From Gammaproteobacteria bacterium (GTDB taxonomy: Bacteria > Pseudomonadota > Gammaproteobacteria > Enterobacterales > Alteromonadaceae), in the NCBI GenBank assembly GCA_018222985.1, contig JAAEZG010000006.1, forward strand, positions 146,098 to 210,097: a stretch of DNA of 64,000 nt. Direction: 5' to 3'. Position 1 is the stretch's first letter. The number at the start of each line of letters is the position of its first letter. Made by a program: the position numbers and the translations under genes. Under the pieces are notes generated by a model, which saw only the letters and a list, made by a program, of their open reading frames with translations, made no database searches and was not told the DNA's origin. This document shows, one piece after another, positions 8,082 through 19,056 of this stretch.

Positions 8082-9503
8082 TTTTTGCGCCATAAGTTGC
8101 TCAATACGGGCCTGCAAGCGACGTTTTTCGATATCGAGACCGGTTTGCTTATGGGCTTTATGCAAATGCTCAATGGCTTGATCGAAGGCCCCATGAAGGG
8201 CGGCGGACTCAGCCATAATGCCGTGCATGGCACTCATATCACCACTTAAGCGGTACGCCTTGGCCAGTAAATCGAGTGCCAAAACATGATCGCTCTCACG
8301 CTGCAAATAGTCTCGCAGCAACGAAATCGCTAAGCTGTACCGTTTGGCTTCAATGGCCACATTGGCAAAATTAATTGTAATGGTCTGCTCATTAGGCTGG
8401 CGAATATAGGCCTTTTCGAGCAAGGAAAGCGCTTCATCGTAACGTCGCTCAGCTAATAAAATGTCACTTTGCACATCAAGATAAAACGTATTGTATGGTT
8501 CTGATTGCAACAACGGCGCTAACATTTCTTCCGCCTCGCTAAAGCGCTTGTTATCGAGCAATACAATTGCCAAACCATAACGCGCTGCCGCAGCGTGCGA
8601 AGGCTGAATTCCTATTTCTTGCAACTGCTGACGCAAGGCATTTTCGGTCAGCGTTTTGGTGTAGCGCGCTTGCACCCGGTATTTGGCTAATAAAAATGTC
8701 GCTTCGTCGCGGCGTTCTACACGCGGTAAAAGGGCGGTGCGAGCGCGCATTTCGGACAGTCGACTTTCGCTGTATGGGTGAGTTAACAAAAACTCTGGCG
8801 GGCGTGACATATAGCGATATTTTTCAGTTAAGCGGCCGAAGAAGTCAACCGCGCCGCGCGGGTCAAATCCGGCACGGTTAAGAATATCGAACCCCACGCG
8901 GTCGGCTTCTTGTTCAAACTGGCGGGTATAGTTAATTTGCATCTGCTGACCACCAGCAATGGTGCCACTCAGCGCTGCCATGCCAAGTTGCGGGTTAATC
9001 ACCGACAAAATAAGTGAGCCCAATACCGCTGCCATCATGGTGGGCGAGCTGTTCGACATGCGTTCCATGTTGCGCACAATATGGCGCTGCGAAACGTGCG
9101 CCACCTCGTGAGCAAGCACCGAAGCGAACTCAGATTCTGTTTGCGCTTCGGTAATCAAGCCGGTGTGCATACCCACATAGCCACCGAAGAAGGCAAATGC
9201 GTTAATGTCTTTTTGATTTATCCAAAAAAACGTGAAGGGAAACTTCACACCTTCGGCTTCGCGAACAATGCGGGAACCAATGTCTTGCAGGTATTCGTCA
9301 AGCACTGGGTCGTGCACCATTGGCGACATTGAACGTAACTGGCGCATATACATATCGCCAAATATTTGTTCGCGCTCAATGGTCATGACGGAGGCACCCG
9401 CAGTACCTATTTCGGGTAAACGTTCTTGTGCCATGGAGCTTGCCGAAAAGGAAATACCCACTGCGAGGCTTAATGCTGAAATTGTGAAAAGTAACTGCTT
9501 CAT
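8043..9503 (-). CDS. bepA: BepA, periplasmic M48 metalloprotease/chaperone for outer-membrane assembly
   Basis: 486 aa from the ATG at 9501-9503. A start eight codons earlier would precede the signal peptide (MKQLLFTISALSLAVG...SMAQ) and is less likely. The zinc motif HEVAH is at residues 132-136, with the third ligand in FEQEADRVG. The C-terminal half consists of TPR repeats (for example YRVQARYTKT, EAEEMLAPLLQ, EALSLLEKAY). E. coli BepA is 487 aa; it helps LptD mature and degrades stalled outer-membrane proteins at the BAM complex. bamC lies 2.7 kb further on. Confidence 0.92.
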   Translation of the reverse strand: MKQLLFTISALSLAVGISFSASSMAQERLPEIGTAGASVMTIEREQIFGDMYMRQLRSMSPMVHDPVLDEYLQDIGSRIVREAEGVKFPFTFFWINQKDINAFAFFGGYVGMHTGLITEAQTESEFASVLAHEVAHVSQRHIVRNMERMSNSSPTMMAAVLGSLILSVINPQLGMAALSGTIAGGQQMQINYTRQFEQEADRVGFDILNRAGFDPRGAVDFFGRLTEKYRYMSRPPEFLLTHPYSESRLSEMRARTALLPRVERRDEATFLLAKYRVQARYTKTLTENALRQQLQEIGIQPSHAAAARYGLAIVLLDNKRFSEAEEMLAPLLQSEPYNTFYLDVQSDILLAERRYDEALSLLEKAYIRQPNEQTITINFANVAIEAKRYSLAISLLRDYLQRESDHVLALDLLAKAYRLSGDMSAMHGIMAESAALHGAFDQAIEHLHKAHKQTGLDIEKRRLQARIEQLMAQKSLLESISTGSRG

Positions 9504-9661
9504 GATGTGCGCCTGAAAAACCTGCAATGTTCGAGTATAAATTTGTGAAAAGGTTCCTAATTTACAGGCTCAATACTGTAACTTAAACGTGTTCACAGCT
9601 ATGATGTGGTATCTCGAGAAAGCATGCAACGCTTTTACTCAAACAATTGGAGTGGGTTTAC

Positions 9662-10738
9662 ATGTTTGATTACATGAAACAATGGTACAACCGCAAGTTT
9701 TCAGATCCTGATGCAATTACGTTATTTTTGCTGCTACTGACAAGCTTCGCTCTAATTATTCTGTTTAGCGATGTTCTTGCGCCGCTGTTAGTGGCGCTGG
9801 TATTGGCCTATTTATTAGAGTGGCCGGTACAGCGTATTAGTGCAACAGGTTTGCCAAGGCTTAGTGCGGTGTTGGTGGTATACACCAGCTTTATTGCTGT
9901 CATTGTGGCGCTAATGTTGTTTTTAGTGCCTGTTATTTGGCAGCAGTCCGTCGCCCTTGTTGGCGAACTTCCGCAAATGTTTTCGCAGTTCAAGGTGTTA
10001 CTAAACCGCCTTCCTGAACTGTTTCCTGAATATATCACGCAAGCTAATATTAATGACTTTATAGAAACCACCACCAATCGCGCGTTGCTGTTTGGCGAAA
10101 CCTTATTAAGCCAATCGGTTAGTCGCATTATTGGCATTATGGCCTTGCTGATTTACTTGATTGTGGTGCCGTTGCTGGTGTTCTTCATGCTGAAAGACAA
10201 GCACCATTTATTGGCACATGTCAGTAAAGTTTTACCGCGAAACCGTCGTCTTATTGCTCAAGTGAGTGATGAAATGAACGTGCAGATCATGAACTATATT
10301 CGCGGCAAAGCCGTCGAAGTCGTGGTGGTTGGGGTATTCACTTATATTTGCTTTGCCCTGTTTGACTTACGTTACGCGGCATTGTTGGCTGTGCTGGTCG
10401 GTTTTTCGGTACTTATTCCATACATTGGTGCGGCGGTCGTTACGCTGCCGGTGTTCTTGGTGGCGCTGTTTCAGTTTGGTTGGACCGGCATGTTCGCTTG
10501 GGTGATGATTGTGTACCTAATTATTCAAGCGTTAGACGGAAACTTATTGGTGCCACTGTTGTTTTCAGAGGCGGTGAGTTTAAATCCGGTTTACATTATT
10601 GCCGCGGTTTTAATATTCGGCGGATTGTGGGGTTTTTGGGGGGTGTTTTTCGCCATACCGTTGGCCAGCCTAGTCAAGGCCGTGATTACGGCCTTGTCGT
10701 CAAAAGCTGAACCAACGTCAGGCGAGCAGCAAACTTAA
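9662..10738 (+). CDS. perM: AI-2E family transporter, PerM-like
   Basis: 358 aa from the ATG at 9662 (GGAGTGGG upstream; a TTG 15 bp earlier is possible but would lie in the Shine-Dalgarno region). It has the 7-8 TM layout of the AI-2E/PerM permeases: two early TM hairpins, a long amphipathic central part (residues 95-150), then IYLIVVPLLVFFMLKD, IPYIGA and the closing PLLFSEAVSLNPVYIIAAVLI...FFAIPLASL. E. coli PerM is the neighbour of bepA, as here. Substrate unproven. It is convergent with bcp, the two stops sharing TTAA. Confidence 0.85.
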   Translation: MFDYMKQWYNRKFSDPDAITLFLLLLTSFALIILFSDVLAPLLVALVLAYLLEWPVQRISATGLPRLSAVLVVYTSFIAVIVALMLFLVPVIWQQSVALVGELPQMFSQFKVLLNRLPELFPEYITQANINDFIETTTNRALLFGETLLSQSVSRIIGIMALLIYLIVVPLLVFFMLKDKHHLLAHVSKVLPRNRRLIAQVSDEMNVQIMNYIRGKAVEVVVVGVFTYICFALFDLRYAALLAVLVGFSVLIPYIGAAVVTLPVFLVALFQFGWTGMFAWVMIVYLIIQALDGNLLVPLLFSEAVSLNPVYIIAAVLIFGGLWGFWGVFFAIPLASLVKAVITALSSKAEPTSGEQQT

Positions 10739-11205
10739 GCGTCAGCTAGGTGGTCTAAAACCACTTGGTGATGGTCTTTGGTTTTGAACTTGTCGAATAC
10801 ATGGGCAATAGTTCCGTCTTGGTTCACTAAGAAGCTAATACGGTGCAAGCCGTCGTATTCGCGGCCCATAAACTTTTTCAAACCCCAAACTCCAAAGGCT
10901 TCGGCAACCTTGTGGTCAACATCACCCAATAGGGTAAAATTGAGTTGATCGCGTTCAGTGAACTTGGCTAAGCGCTTTGGCTCGTCCGTGCTAATTCCAA
11001 CCACTTGCACTTGGTGCTGCTGAAGTTGTTTCATATGGTCACGTAGCTGTTGCGCTTGCACCGTGCAACCAGGTGTCATGGCCTTAGGGTAGAAATAAAC
11101 TAACACACGGCCTTTGGCGAGTAGCTCATTGAGCGACACCGGCGCATTGTTTGCATCAGGAAGAGTAAATTGAGGGGCTTTGTCACCTACTTTTAAGGTA
11201 TTCAT
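10735..11205 (-). CDS. bcp: Bcp/PrxQ thiol peroxidase lacking the usual second cysteine
   Basis: 156 aa from the ATG at 11203-11205 (GGAG just upstream), the same length as E. coli Bcp. The peroxidatic cysteine is Cys47 in KAMTPGCTVQ. The resolving cysteine found five residues later in many PrxQ proteins (QACGLRD in E. coli) is replaced by AQQLRD, so this copy should work as a 1-Cys peroxiredoxin needing an external thiol. It reduces H2O2 and organic hydroperoxides in the cytosol. An in-frame open extension upstream to 11595 lies over dapA and has no support. Confidence 0.9.
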   Translation of the reverse strand: MNTLKVGDKAPQFTLPDANNAPVSLNELLAKGRVLVYFYPKAMTPGCTVQAQQLRDHMKQLQQHQVQVVGISTDEPKRLAKFTERDQLNFTLLGDVDHKVAEAFGVWGLKKFMGREYDGLHRISFLVNQDGTIAHVFDKFKTKDHHQVVLDHLADA

Positions 11206-11262
11206 AGTTTCTCCAACTAGCCAGTGTAAAAGAATTGCCACAGGCTTTTTATCATAAAAGAA

Positions 11263-11289
11263 GCGCTGCCGAGACGCAAAGGGCAGCGC
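11263..11289. repeat. GC-rich inverted repeat in the bcp-dapA divergent gap
   Basis: GCGCTGCC (11263-11270) and GGCAGCGC (11282-11289) form a perfect 8-bp stem with an 11-base loop. On the minus strand it is followed by TTCTTTT, so it could terminate or attenuate bcp-directed leader transcription. On the plus strand it lies about 60 bp before dapA. Role uncertain. Confidence 0.45.
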
Positions 11290-11350
11290 AGCCTTGTTAT
11301 TACAGGGCGGTAAAAGTACCATTGCGGTAGAACAAATTATTGGGGGCAGT

Positions 11351-12226
11351 ATGTTAACAGGTAGTATCGTTGCGTTGGTAACGCCGTTTACCCAACAAGG
11401 AAACGTCGATTTCAATGCGTTAGAAGCATTGGTGAACTGGCATTGTGAGGCGGGCACTGACGCTATTGTAGCCATGGGCACAACCGGTGAGTCAGCCACC
11501 ATGAGCCATGATGAGCACATTTTGGTGGTATCAGCTGTTGCTGAACTGGCGGCGGGGCGTATTGCCGTAATCGCCGGTAACGGTTCAAATGCCACCGCCG
11601 AAGCGGTGCATCTTACCGAGCGTATGGCTAGCCTGCCTATTCAAGGTTTTCTAAACGTTAACCCATATTACAACAAGCCGTCGCAACGTGGCTTGTTGGC
11701 GCATTACAAAGCCTGTGCAGAAGCTTCAGACTTGCCTCAATTGCTGTATAACGTGCCGGGGCGCACCGCCGCTGATATTTTGCCTGAACAGGTTGCTGAA
11801 TTAGCACAAATTCCCAATATTGTTGGCATTAAAGAAGCGACTGGCGACGTTGCTCGGGTTGCCCTGTTAAAGCAACTATGTGGCGATGACTTTATTTTAC
11901 TAAGCGGTGACGACGGTACCGGTTGTGAATTTATGCTGCAGGGTGGCCACGGAGTGATTAGTGTGACTGCCAATGTAATGCCGGCGCAAATGAAAGCCAT
12001 GGTAGCCGCAGCAACCCAAGGCGATGCGCCAACAGCAAAAGCCATTGATGCGCAAATGGCGGTTATTCATGAAGCAATGTTTGTGCAGTCAAACCCTATT
12101 CCAGTGAAGTGGGCATTGTCATTAATGGGCAAACTTGAAGCGAATTATCGGTTACCGATGACCGAACCGGAACTTCTGCAGCAACAACATATCGAACAAG
12201 CATTAAAACAAGCAGAATTAATTTAA
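11351..12226 (+). CDS. dapA: 4-hydroxy-tetrahydrodipicolinate synthase
   Basis: 291 aa from ATG 11351, chosen because MLTGSIVALVTPF matches the family N-terminus and a G-rich Shine-Dalgarno precedes it. The Schiff-base lysine is Lys161 (GIKEATGD) and the proton-relay tyrosine is Tyr133 (LLYNVPGRT), both at the E. coli positions. GTTGES binds pyruvate carboxylate. It condenses pyruvate with aspartate semialdehyde, the first committed step to diaminopimelate and lysine. dapE lies 3 kb downstream. It is followed by bamC after 11 bp. Confidence 0.95.
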   Translation: MLTGSIVALVTPFTQQGNVDFNALEALVNWHCEAGTDAIVAMGTTGESATMSHDEHILVVSAVAELAAGRIAVIAGNGSNATAEAVHLTERMASLPIQGFLNVNPYYNKPSQRGLLAHYKACAEASDLPQLLYNVPGRTAADILPEQVAELAQIPNIVGIKEATGDVARVALLKQLCGDDFILLSGDDGTGCEFMLQGGHGVISVTANVMPAQMKAMVAAATQGDAPTAKAIDAQMAVIHEAMFVQSNPIPVKWALSLMGKLEANYRLPMTEPELLQQQHIEQALKQAELI

Positions 12227-12237
12227 GCGGAGCAATA

Positions 12238-13308
12238 ATGAAAGCGAATTTATTTGTGTTGGCCGGCGTTGCAGCAGTGTTGGTCAATGCCTGTGGCTTT
12301 ACGCCAAAAGAGCAAGCTGCGGGTAACTTTGACTACCTAGAAGTAAAAAATGATGTGCAACTTCAACCAGCACCTGGCAAACAGCTACCGCCTGTGAACA
12401 AACGTTATGAAGTGCCACAACCAACGCACAACACCCCACTTGGGGAAAACGTTGTGGTACTGGCGCCGAAATTAGTCTGGCCAGTAGCAAACGGTAGCCG
12501 AGTTGATGAAGATGAAACCAAAACGCGGGTATATTTTGACGAACTAGATGGTATGAACGACGTCGAGAATTTTGTCTGGCAAGGGCTGTTGCAAGGCATT
12601 GAAACGCGCGGTTGGAACATTGTTGAGCAACAAGAAAAACAACGTTTAGTTATCGGTTGGTTGCCAGAAGAGTTCGAATATGGCGAAGACGACACTGACG
12701 TTGAAATTCAACGCCAGTTTGAAATTACCATGAATACCGCCGAGCACGGTCGCACCACAGCATTGCTAAGCACGGTATTGCAGCGCGAAGTCAACAGTGG
12801 CAGTGAGGCCATTGACGAGTTGTATTTAGCGCACCGTGACAATGATGCCGCCGCTCAGGTACTCAATACATTAGTTAGTGAAATTGCAATTACCCAAGCG
12901 AAGGGCGTTGCCAGTGTGACCGACGATGGCTCTGTCAATATTCAAGCGGGCTTCGATGAAGATGGTTATGCGTCAATTATTGTCAGCGCAAGCTTCAACT
13001 TCACTTGGGGCGTCATGCAAGACGTACTCAATGAACTTGGCTTTGAGGTTGACGATTACAATCAGCAAACCGGTCGTTACTACGCGTCTTACGATGCCGA
13101 AAGTACCGGCAACTCATTAGCATTCTGGCGTGAAAGCAATGGCGCGCGAGTGGCGTTGCCAAGCGGTGATTACGAAATTAAAGTGACCGGCGACAGACAA
13201 AAAACATCGGTAACCTTGTTCCGTGATGGCCAAGCCATTTCGCCAGCACAAGTCAGCGACATTTTTGCACCTTTTGCTGCTGAAATTCGCAACCAAAGTA
13301 GCTTATAA
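12238..13308 (+). CDS. bamC: BamC (NlpB), outer-membrane assembly lipoprotein
   Basis: 356 aa with a lipoprotein signal (lipobox VNAC, Cys near residue 19). An unstructured segment that contacts BamD follows, with the conserved DYL near residue 33, and then two helix-grip domains (about 90-210 and 225-345). The order dapA-bamC-purC is identical to that in E. coli. BamC is an accessory part of the beta-barrel assembly machine, whose quality-control protease BepA is also in this window. Sequence is weakly conserved in the family, so context adds weight. Confidence 0.88.
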   Translation: MKANLFVLAGVAAVLVNACGFTPKEQAAGNFDYLEVKNDVQLQPAPGKQLPPVNKRYEVPQPTHNTPLGENVVVLAPKLVWPVANGSRVDEDETKTRVYFDELDGMNDVENFVWQGLLQGIETRGWNIVEQQEKQRLVIGWLPEEFEYGEDDTDVEIQRQFEITMNTAEHGRTTALLSTVLQREVNSGSEAIDELYLAHRDNDAAAQVLNTLVSEIAITQAKGVASVTDDGSVNIQAGFDEDGYASIIVSASFNFTWGVMQDVLNELGFEVDDYNQQTGRYYASYDAESTGNSLAFWRESNGARVALPSGDYEIKVTGDRQKTSVTLFRDGQAISPAQVSDIFAPFAAEIRNQSSL

Positions 13309-13353
13309 TAGGCGCACTTTTAATCGCTAACTGTTTCGGAGATACAGCTGCTC

Positions 13354-14067
13354 ATGGAAAAACGTACTGAATTATATCGGGGTAAAGCCAAAACTGTGTT
13401 CACCACGGATAACCCTGAGCGGTTAATTCTGGAGTTTCGTAATGACACTTCGGCGTTTGATGGTGAAAAAGTTGAGCAGCTTGATCGCAAGGGCATGGTC
13501 AATAACAAGTTTAACAACTTTATTATGGGCAAGCTTGAGGCGGCTGGTATTCCAACCCAGTTGGACACGGTGCTGAGCGATACCGAAACTTTAGTGAAAA
13601 AACTCGCCATGATTCCGGTTGAGTGCGTGGTGCGTAATTATGCTGCAGGCTCGTTGGTGCGCCGTTTAGGTGTTACCGAAGGGCAAGCCTTAAACCCACC
13701 GACGTTTGAGCAATTTCTGAAGAACGACGCATTGCATGACCCAATGATCAATGAGTCGCTAGCGGTAAGTTTTGGTTGGGCAACGGCCGAGCAGCTGGCA
13801 CGCATGAAAGAGCTGACCTTTCAGGTGAACGACGTATTGTCTGCGTTGTTTGACGATGCGGGCATGTTGTTAGTTGATTTTAAATTAGAGTTTGGTGTTG
13901 ATGGCGACGGTAACATTGTACTGGGAGACGAATTCAGCCCAGACGGTTGTCGCTTGTGGGACAAAGAAACGCGTAAGAAACTAGACAAAGACCGTTTTCG
14001 CCAAGGCTTAGGTGGTGTCGTGGAAGCGTACGAAGAAGTTGCCGCACGCTTGGGCGTGCCGCTTTAG
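13354..14067 (+). CDS. purC: SAICAR synthetase (phosphoribosylaminoimidazole-succinocarboxamide synthase)
   Basis: 237 aa, the same length as E. coli PurC. N-terminal RGKAKTVF binds [14 protein letters not shown] and [16 protein letters not shown] are the family signatures, with LVDFKLEFG and [12 protein letters not shown] in the C-terminal half. It joins CAIR and aspartate in purine synthesis. CGGAG lies upstream of the ATG. The last 4 bp overlap the end of a small DUF2897 gene on the other strand, and its probable terminator lies inside that gene. Confidence 0.96.
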   Translation: MEKRTELYRGKAKTVFTTDNPERLILEFRNDTSAFDGEKVEQLDRKGMVNNKFNNFIMGKLEAAGIPTQLDTVLSDTETLVKKLAMIPVECVVRNYAAGSLVRRLGVTEGQALNPPTFEQFLKNDALHDPMINESLAVSFGWATAEQLARMKELTFQVNDVLSALFDDAGMLLVDFKLEFGVDGDGNIVLGDEFSPDGCRLWDKETRKKLDKDRFRQGLGGVVEAYEEVAARLGVPL

Positions 14068-14212
14068 TCTTTATTCCAGTCGTCGTTGTCCCAGGCGTCT
14101 TGATCATCGGAATGCCGTTGCTGTTTGTCTTTCAGCAACGGCATTTTCATATGCGCTGTATGGCGTAATAGCATTAAGTTGCCAATAATAATGCCAACTG
14201 CCACTAAAACCA

Positions 14213-14225
<13 letters not shown>
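14064..14225 (-). CDS. DUF2897-like small membrane protein
   Basis: A 53-aa gene. It has a strong Shine-Dalgarno (GGAGG four bases before the ATG at 14223-14225), one N-terminal TM helix ([18 protein letters not shown]) and a polar, acidic tail rich in Asp and Gln ([14 protein letters not shown]). This matches the short DUF2897 family of gammaproteobacteria. Its start lies 13 bp inside the end of the M15 peptidase gene, so the two should be co-translated, and its stop overlaps the purC stop. Function unknown. Confidence 0.75.
14111..14148 (+). terminator. Intrinsic terminator of purC, lying inside the DUF2897 gene
   Basis: AATGCCGTTGCTG (14111-14123) and CAGCAACGGCATT (14133-14145) make a perfect 13-bp stem with a 9-base loop, then TTTC. 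It lies 44 bp beyond the purC stop and within the coding sequence of the opposite small gene. Confidence 0.7.
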
Positions 14226-16403
<2,178 letters not shown>

Positions 16404-16476
16404 TCGTGTCATACTCGTATTATTGAAAAGATGAGCAGCCATTTTGACAAAGCTGCTGTGAATTCTCCACAATTTA

Positions 16477-16485
16477 TGTGGATAA
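16477..16485 (-). promoter_or_regulatory. Second perfect DnaA box (TGTGGATAA)
   Basis: Exact reverse complement of TTATCCACA, in the 169-bp divergent gap between yffB and yfbV. One such match per window is near chance expectation. Recorded because another copy sits before hda. Confidence 0.35.
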
Positions 16486-16572
16486 CTCTGTTAGTTAGCT
16501 GAATTGAACTCGATAACTAATTGAAAAATATGGCTATTTTATGTTGTTTGATTATCATACAAAAAGACCTAT

Positions 16573-16980
16573 ATGCGCATTTTTAAGACATTAACAGACG
16601 GTCAGCACTATGCTCGAATATGGCCACGGCACGCCGTGGTGGCCGCAATGACAGAAACACGAGTCATTCCAGCAGTGGCGTTCGCAGCCAAATGGATGCC
16701 GGCGTTAGCGGTCATTAATCTTGCGGTGCAATGGCAGTGGCAAGGTGAGCAACTATTACCCCAAGCATTAGTCACATCGCTATTTCTGTTGTCGATGCCA
16801 TTTCAAGGGTGGTTTTGGTTGGGGCGGCGGGCGAATAGCCAATTAACGCCGCGTTTGCATCAGTGGTACAAAGACCTCGCGCACAAGCTTGGCGTGCAAG
16901 CCGAGCGCAAACCTACCTATATGCACTTGGCTAAAATACTTCGTAAAGCCTTGCATGAGCTGCCGCCAGAAGAACATTAA
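16573..16980 (+). CDS. yfbV: UPF0208/DUF412 membrane protein YfbV
   Basis: 135 aa with two TM helices (about 42-58 and 66-84) bounded by the conserved GQHYARIWP, ETRVIPA and MPFQGWFWLGRR. A cytoplasmic C-terminal helix ends in LAKILRKALHELPPEEH. In E. coli YfbV is linked to limiting the spread of MatP-driven Ter macrodomain organisation. Whether that holds here is unknown. It is single, between yffB (divergent) and xthA (convergent). Confidence 0.8.
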   Translation: MRIFKTLTDGQHYARIWPRHAVVAAMTETRVIPAVAFAAKWMPALAVINLAVQWQWQGEQLLPQALVTSLFLLSMPFQGWFWLGRRANSQLTPRLHQWYKDLAHKLGVQAERKPTYMHLAKILRKALHELPPEEH

Positions 16981-17002
16981 GCTGGCGACAACTCACCGCG
17001 TA

Positions 17003-17812
17003 TTACGCTGAAAACACACTCCAAATTGGCGCGTGATCAGACGGTTTTTCAATGCCACGTAGTTCATAGTCAATGCCACTTTCGGTGCATTGTGCCGCAA
17101 GCTTTTCAGTGGCTAGAATAAGGTCAATACGCAGCCCACGGTTATCATCAAAACCGCGAGAGCGGTAATCAAACCAGCTGAATTGATCCGTAACTTCTGG
17201 GTGCTGCTGGCGGTAAGTGTCGACCAAACCCCAATCGAGAAGGGTGTTCAACCACGCCCGCTCTTCTGGCAAGAAACTACATTTACCCGTGCGCAACCAG
17301 CGTTTGGCGTTATCGTCGCCAATGCCAATATCGCAGTCTTGATGTGAAATGTTCACGTCGCCCATCACCACAACAGGTTGCTCTGGTGTCAGCTCGGTTT
17401 GTAAGTAAGCCATTAAATCAGCGTAAAATTTTTCTTTTGCTGGAAACTTAAGCGGATGGTCGCGGCTTTCCCCCTGTGGAAAGTAACCGTTTAATACCCG
17501 CACGCGCTCACCATTGTCGGTCACATAGTCACCCATAATCATGCGACGCTGGGCTTCTTCGCCGTCACTAGGAAAGCCGAACATTGGGTTTTCTAGCGGC
17601 TTTTTGCTTAACAGCGCAACGCCATAATGGCCTTTTTGACCATGAAAAATAACATGGTAGCCCATAGCTTCCACAGCATCTTGAGGAAACTGTTCGTCAT
17701 GCACTTTGGTTTCTTGCAAACCAATAACATCGGGTTGGTGTTTGGCAATTAACGCTTCAAGCTGGTGTAAGCGAGCACGAATACCATTGATATTAAAAGA
17801 GATAACTTTCAT
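17003..17812 (-). CDS. xthA: Exodeoxyribonuclease III
   Basis: 269 aa, the E. coli length being 268. Catalytic segments of the EEP nuclease fold appear in order: [18 protein letters not shown] (metal Glu), GDVNISHQD (Asp/Asn pair), [19 protein letters not shown] and PSDHAPIW (catalytic His). It removes 3' blocks and cuts at abasic sites in base-excision repair. The start is the ATG at 17810-17812, divergent from the patatin-like gene. Confidence 0.95.
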   Translation of the reverse strand: MKVISFNINGIRARLHQLEALIAKHQPDVIGLQETKVHDEQFPQDAVEAMGYHVIFHGQKGHYGVALLSKKPLENPMFGFPSDGEEAQRRMIMGDYVTDNGERVRVLNGYFPQGESRDHPLKFPAKEKFYADLMAYLQTELTPEQPVVVMGDVNISHQDCDIGIGDDNAKRWLRTGKCSFLPEERAWLNTLLDWGLVDTYRQQHPEVTDQFSWFDYRSRGFDDNRGLRIDLILATEKLAAQCTESGIDYELRGIEKPSDHAPIWSVFSA

Positions 17813-17973
17813 TTATAGTCTCTGTTTGTTCATTGATTCATCATGAACCTAAAGCATATCAGATTGGTGCAATCGAGGCGACAGCGGCTGTGCCTGCAGC
17901 GCTTTTCGGATATACTCGGGTTCATAACAAAGTGCATGGCGATTGTATAGACGAAGTAAGGGATGAAAGCCGT

Positions 17974-19041
17974 ATGACCACCGATTGGTTAACTCTAAAA
18001 GCTGGGCGTGACGCCTGGCTGCAGGTTCAAGAACAAGGCCTAAAGGCCGATGATATTGGCTTGTTACTAGGCGCCTCGGGTGGTCCGAAGTGGTTTGTGT
18101 TGCAAGGGTTGGATAAATATTTGTTCGGCGAGTTTTTTAGCCAACGCACCCGGCCGTTAGATATGTTGGGCACATCGGCAGGGGCCTGGCGCTTCGCTAG
18201 CCTAGGTCAAGCCGACCCGATTGCTGCAAGCGACTTGTTTTGTCGGCTATATCGCACCCAAACTTACAGTGAAAAGCCAGATGTTCGTGAAATAACTGAC
18301 GAAGCGATTAAGCTGTTGCACGAATACATTCCTGATGACGTCGTACCGCAAATTTTGCAGCAGGACAAATTTCGCCATCATTGGATAGTCACCCGTTGCC
18401 GAGGATTAACGGCACATAACGATAAACGCCAAATTGCCGGTTTGCTGGGTTCGGCCGCGGCCAACGCGGTGAACCGTCGTTTTCTTGGCAAGTTTTATGA
18501 CCGTGTGATATTTCACCATCCGCAATCTGAGGTTCGTTTTGCACAAGGTTGGCAAGATATTCCAACGTCGCTAGCGCCACTGCGTGACGATAACTTTAAG
18601 TCAGCGCTATTGGCGACTGGCTCGATTCCCATGGTGCTTGAAGGTGTGCGCGATATTCCCGGCGCACCAGCGGGCATGTACCGTGATGGCGGCATTACCG
18701 ATTACCACTTTGATTTAGACTTCAGCCAAGTGGATGGCTTGGTGTTGTACCCGCATTTTTATCATCAAGTGGTACCGGGTTGGTTTGATAAAAGCCTTAA
18801 GTGGAGACGCACCAAAGGCGCACAATGGCCGAATGTGATCTTTATGTCGCCATCGCCCGAATTTATAGCGTCGCTACCCTATGGAAAAATTCCAGACCGC
18901 ACTGATTTTGCCAAGCTCTCGGTTGAAGATCGGTTTAAGTATTGGCAGCAAGCGGTTGATCAAGGTCAACGTATGGCTGATCAACTGCGCGAATGGATTA
19001 CCAGCGGCGAAATTAAACGTAAAATTCAATTGTGGACCTAA
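17974..19041 (+). CDS. Patatin-like phospholipase family protein
   Basis: 355 aa from ATG 17974 (AGGGAT about 10 bases upstream). Earlier in-frame starts give a low-complexity extension with no support. Patatin hallmarks are present: the glycine-rich oxyanion loop LGASGGPKW (near residue 25-33), the nucleophile elbow GTSAGAW (Ser in GxSxG) and the DGG of the catalytic dyad (MYRDGGITDYH). No signal peptide is evident. Patatins hydrolyse acyl lipids, but the specific substrate here is unknown. The spacing between motifs is unusual for bacterial RssA/ExoU types, so this is a divergent branch. Confidence 0.75.
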   Translation: MTTDWLTLKAGRDAWLQVQEQGLKADDIGLLLGASGGPKWFVLQGLDKYLFGEFFSQRTRPLDMLGTSAGAWRFASLGQADPIAASDLFCRLYRTQTYSEKPDVREITDEAIKLLHEYIPDDVVPQILQQDKFRHHWIVTRCRGLTAHNDKRQIAGLLGSAAANAVNRRFLGKFYDRVIFHHPQSEVRFAQGWQDIPTSLAPLRDDNFKSALLATGSIPMVLEGVRDIPGAPAGMYRDGGITDYHFDLDFSQVDGLVLYPHFYHQVVPGWFDKSLKWRRTKGAQWPNVIFMSPSPEFIASLPYGKIPDRTDFAKLSVEDRFKYWQQAVDQGQRMADQLREWITSGEIKRKIQLWT

Positions 19042-19056
19042 CACGGAGTTGTTGTT

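Noticed and set aside
11206..11595. A 130-codon N-terminal extension of Bcp on the minus strand
   Set aside because: It covers the dapA start in antisense, the Bcp family begins at MNTLKVGDKAP, and a good ribosome site lies before that ATG.
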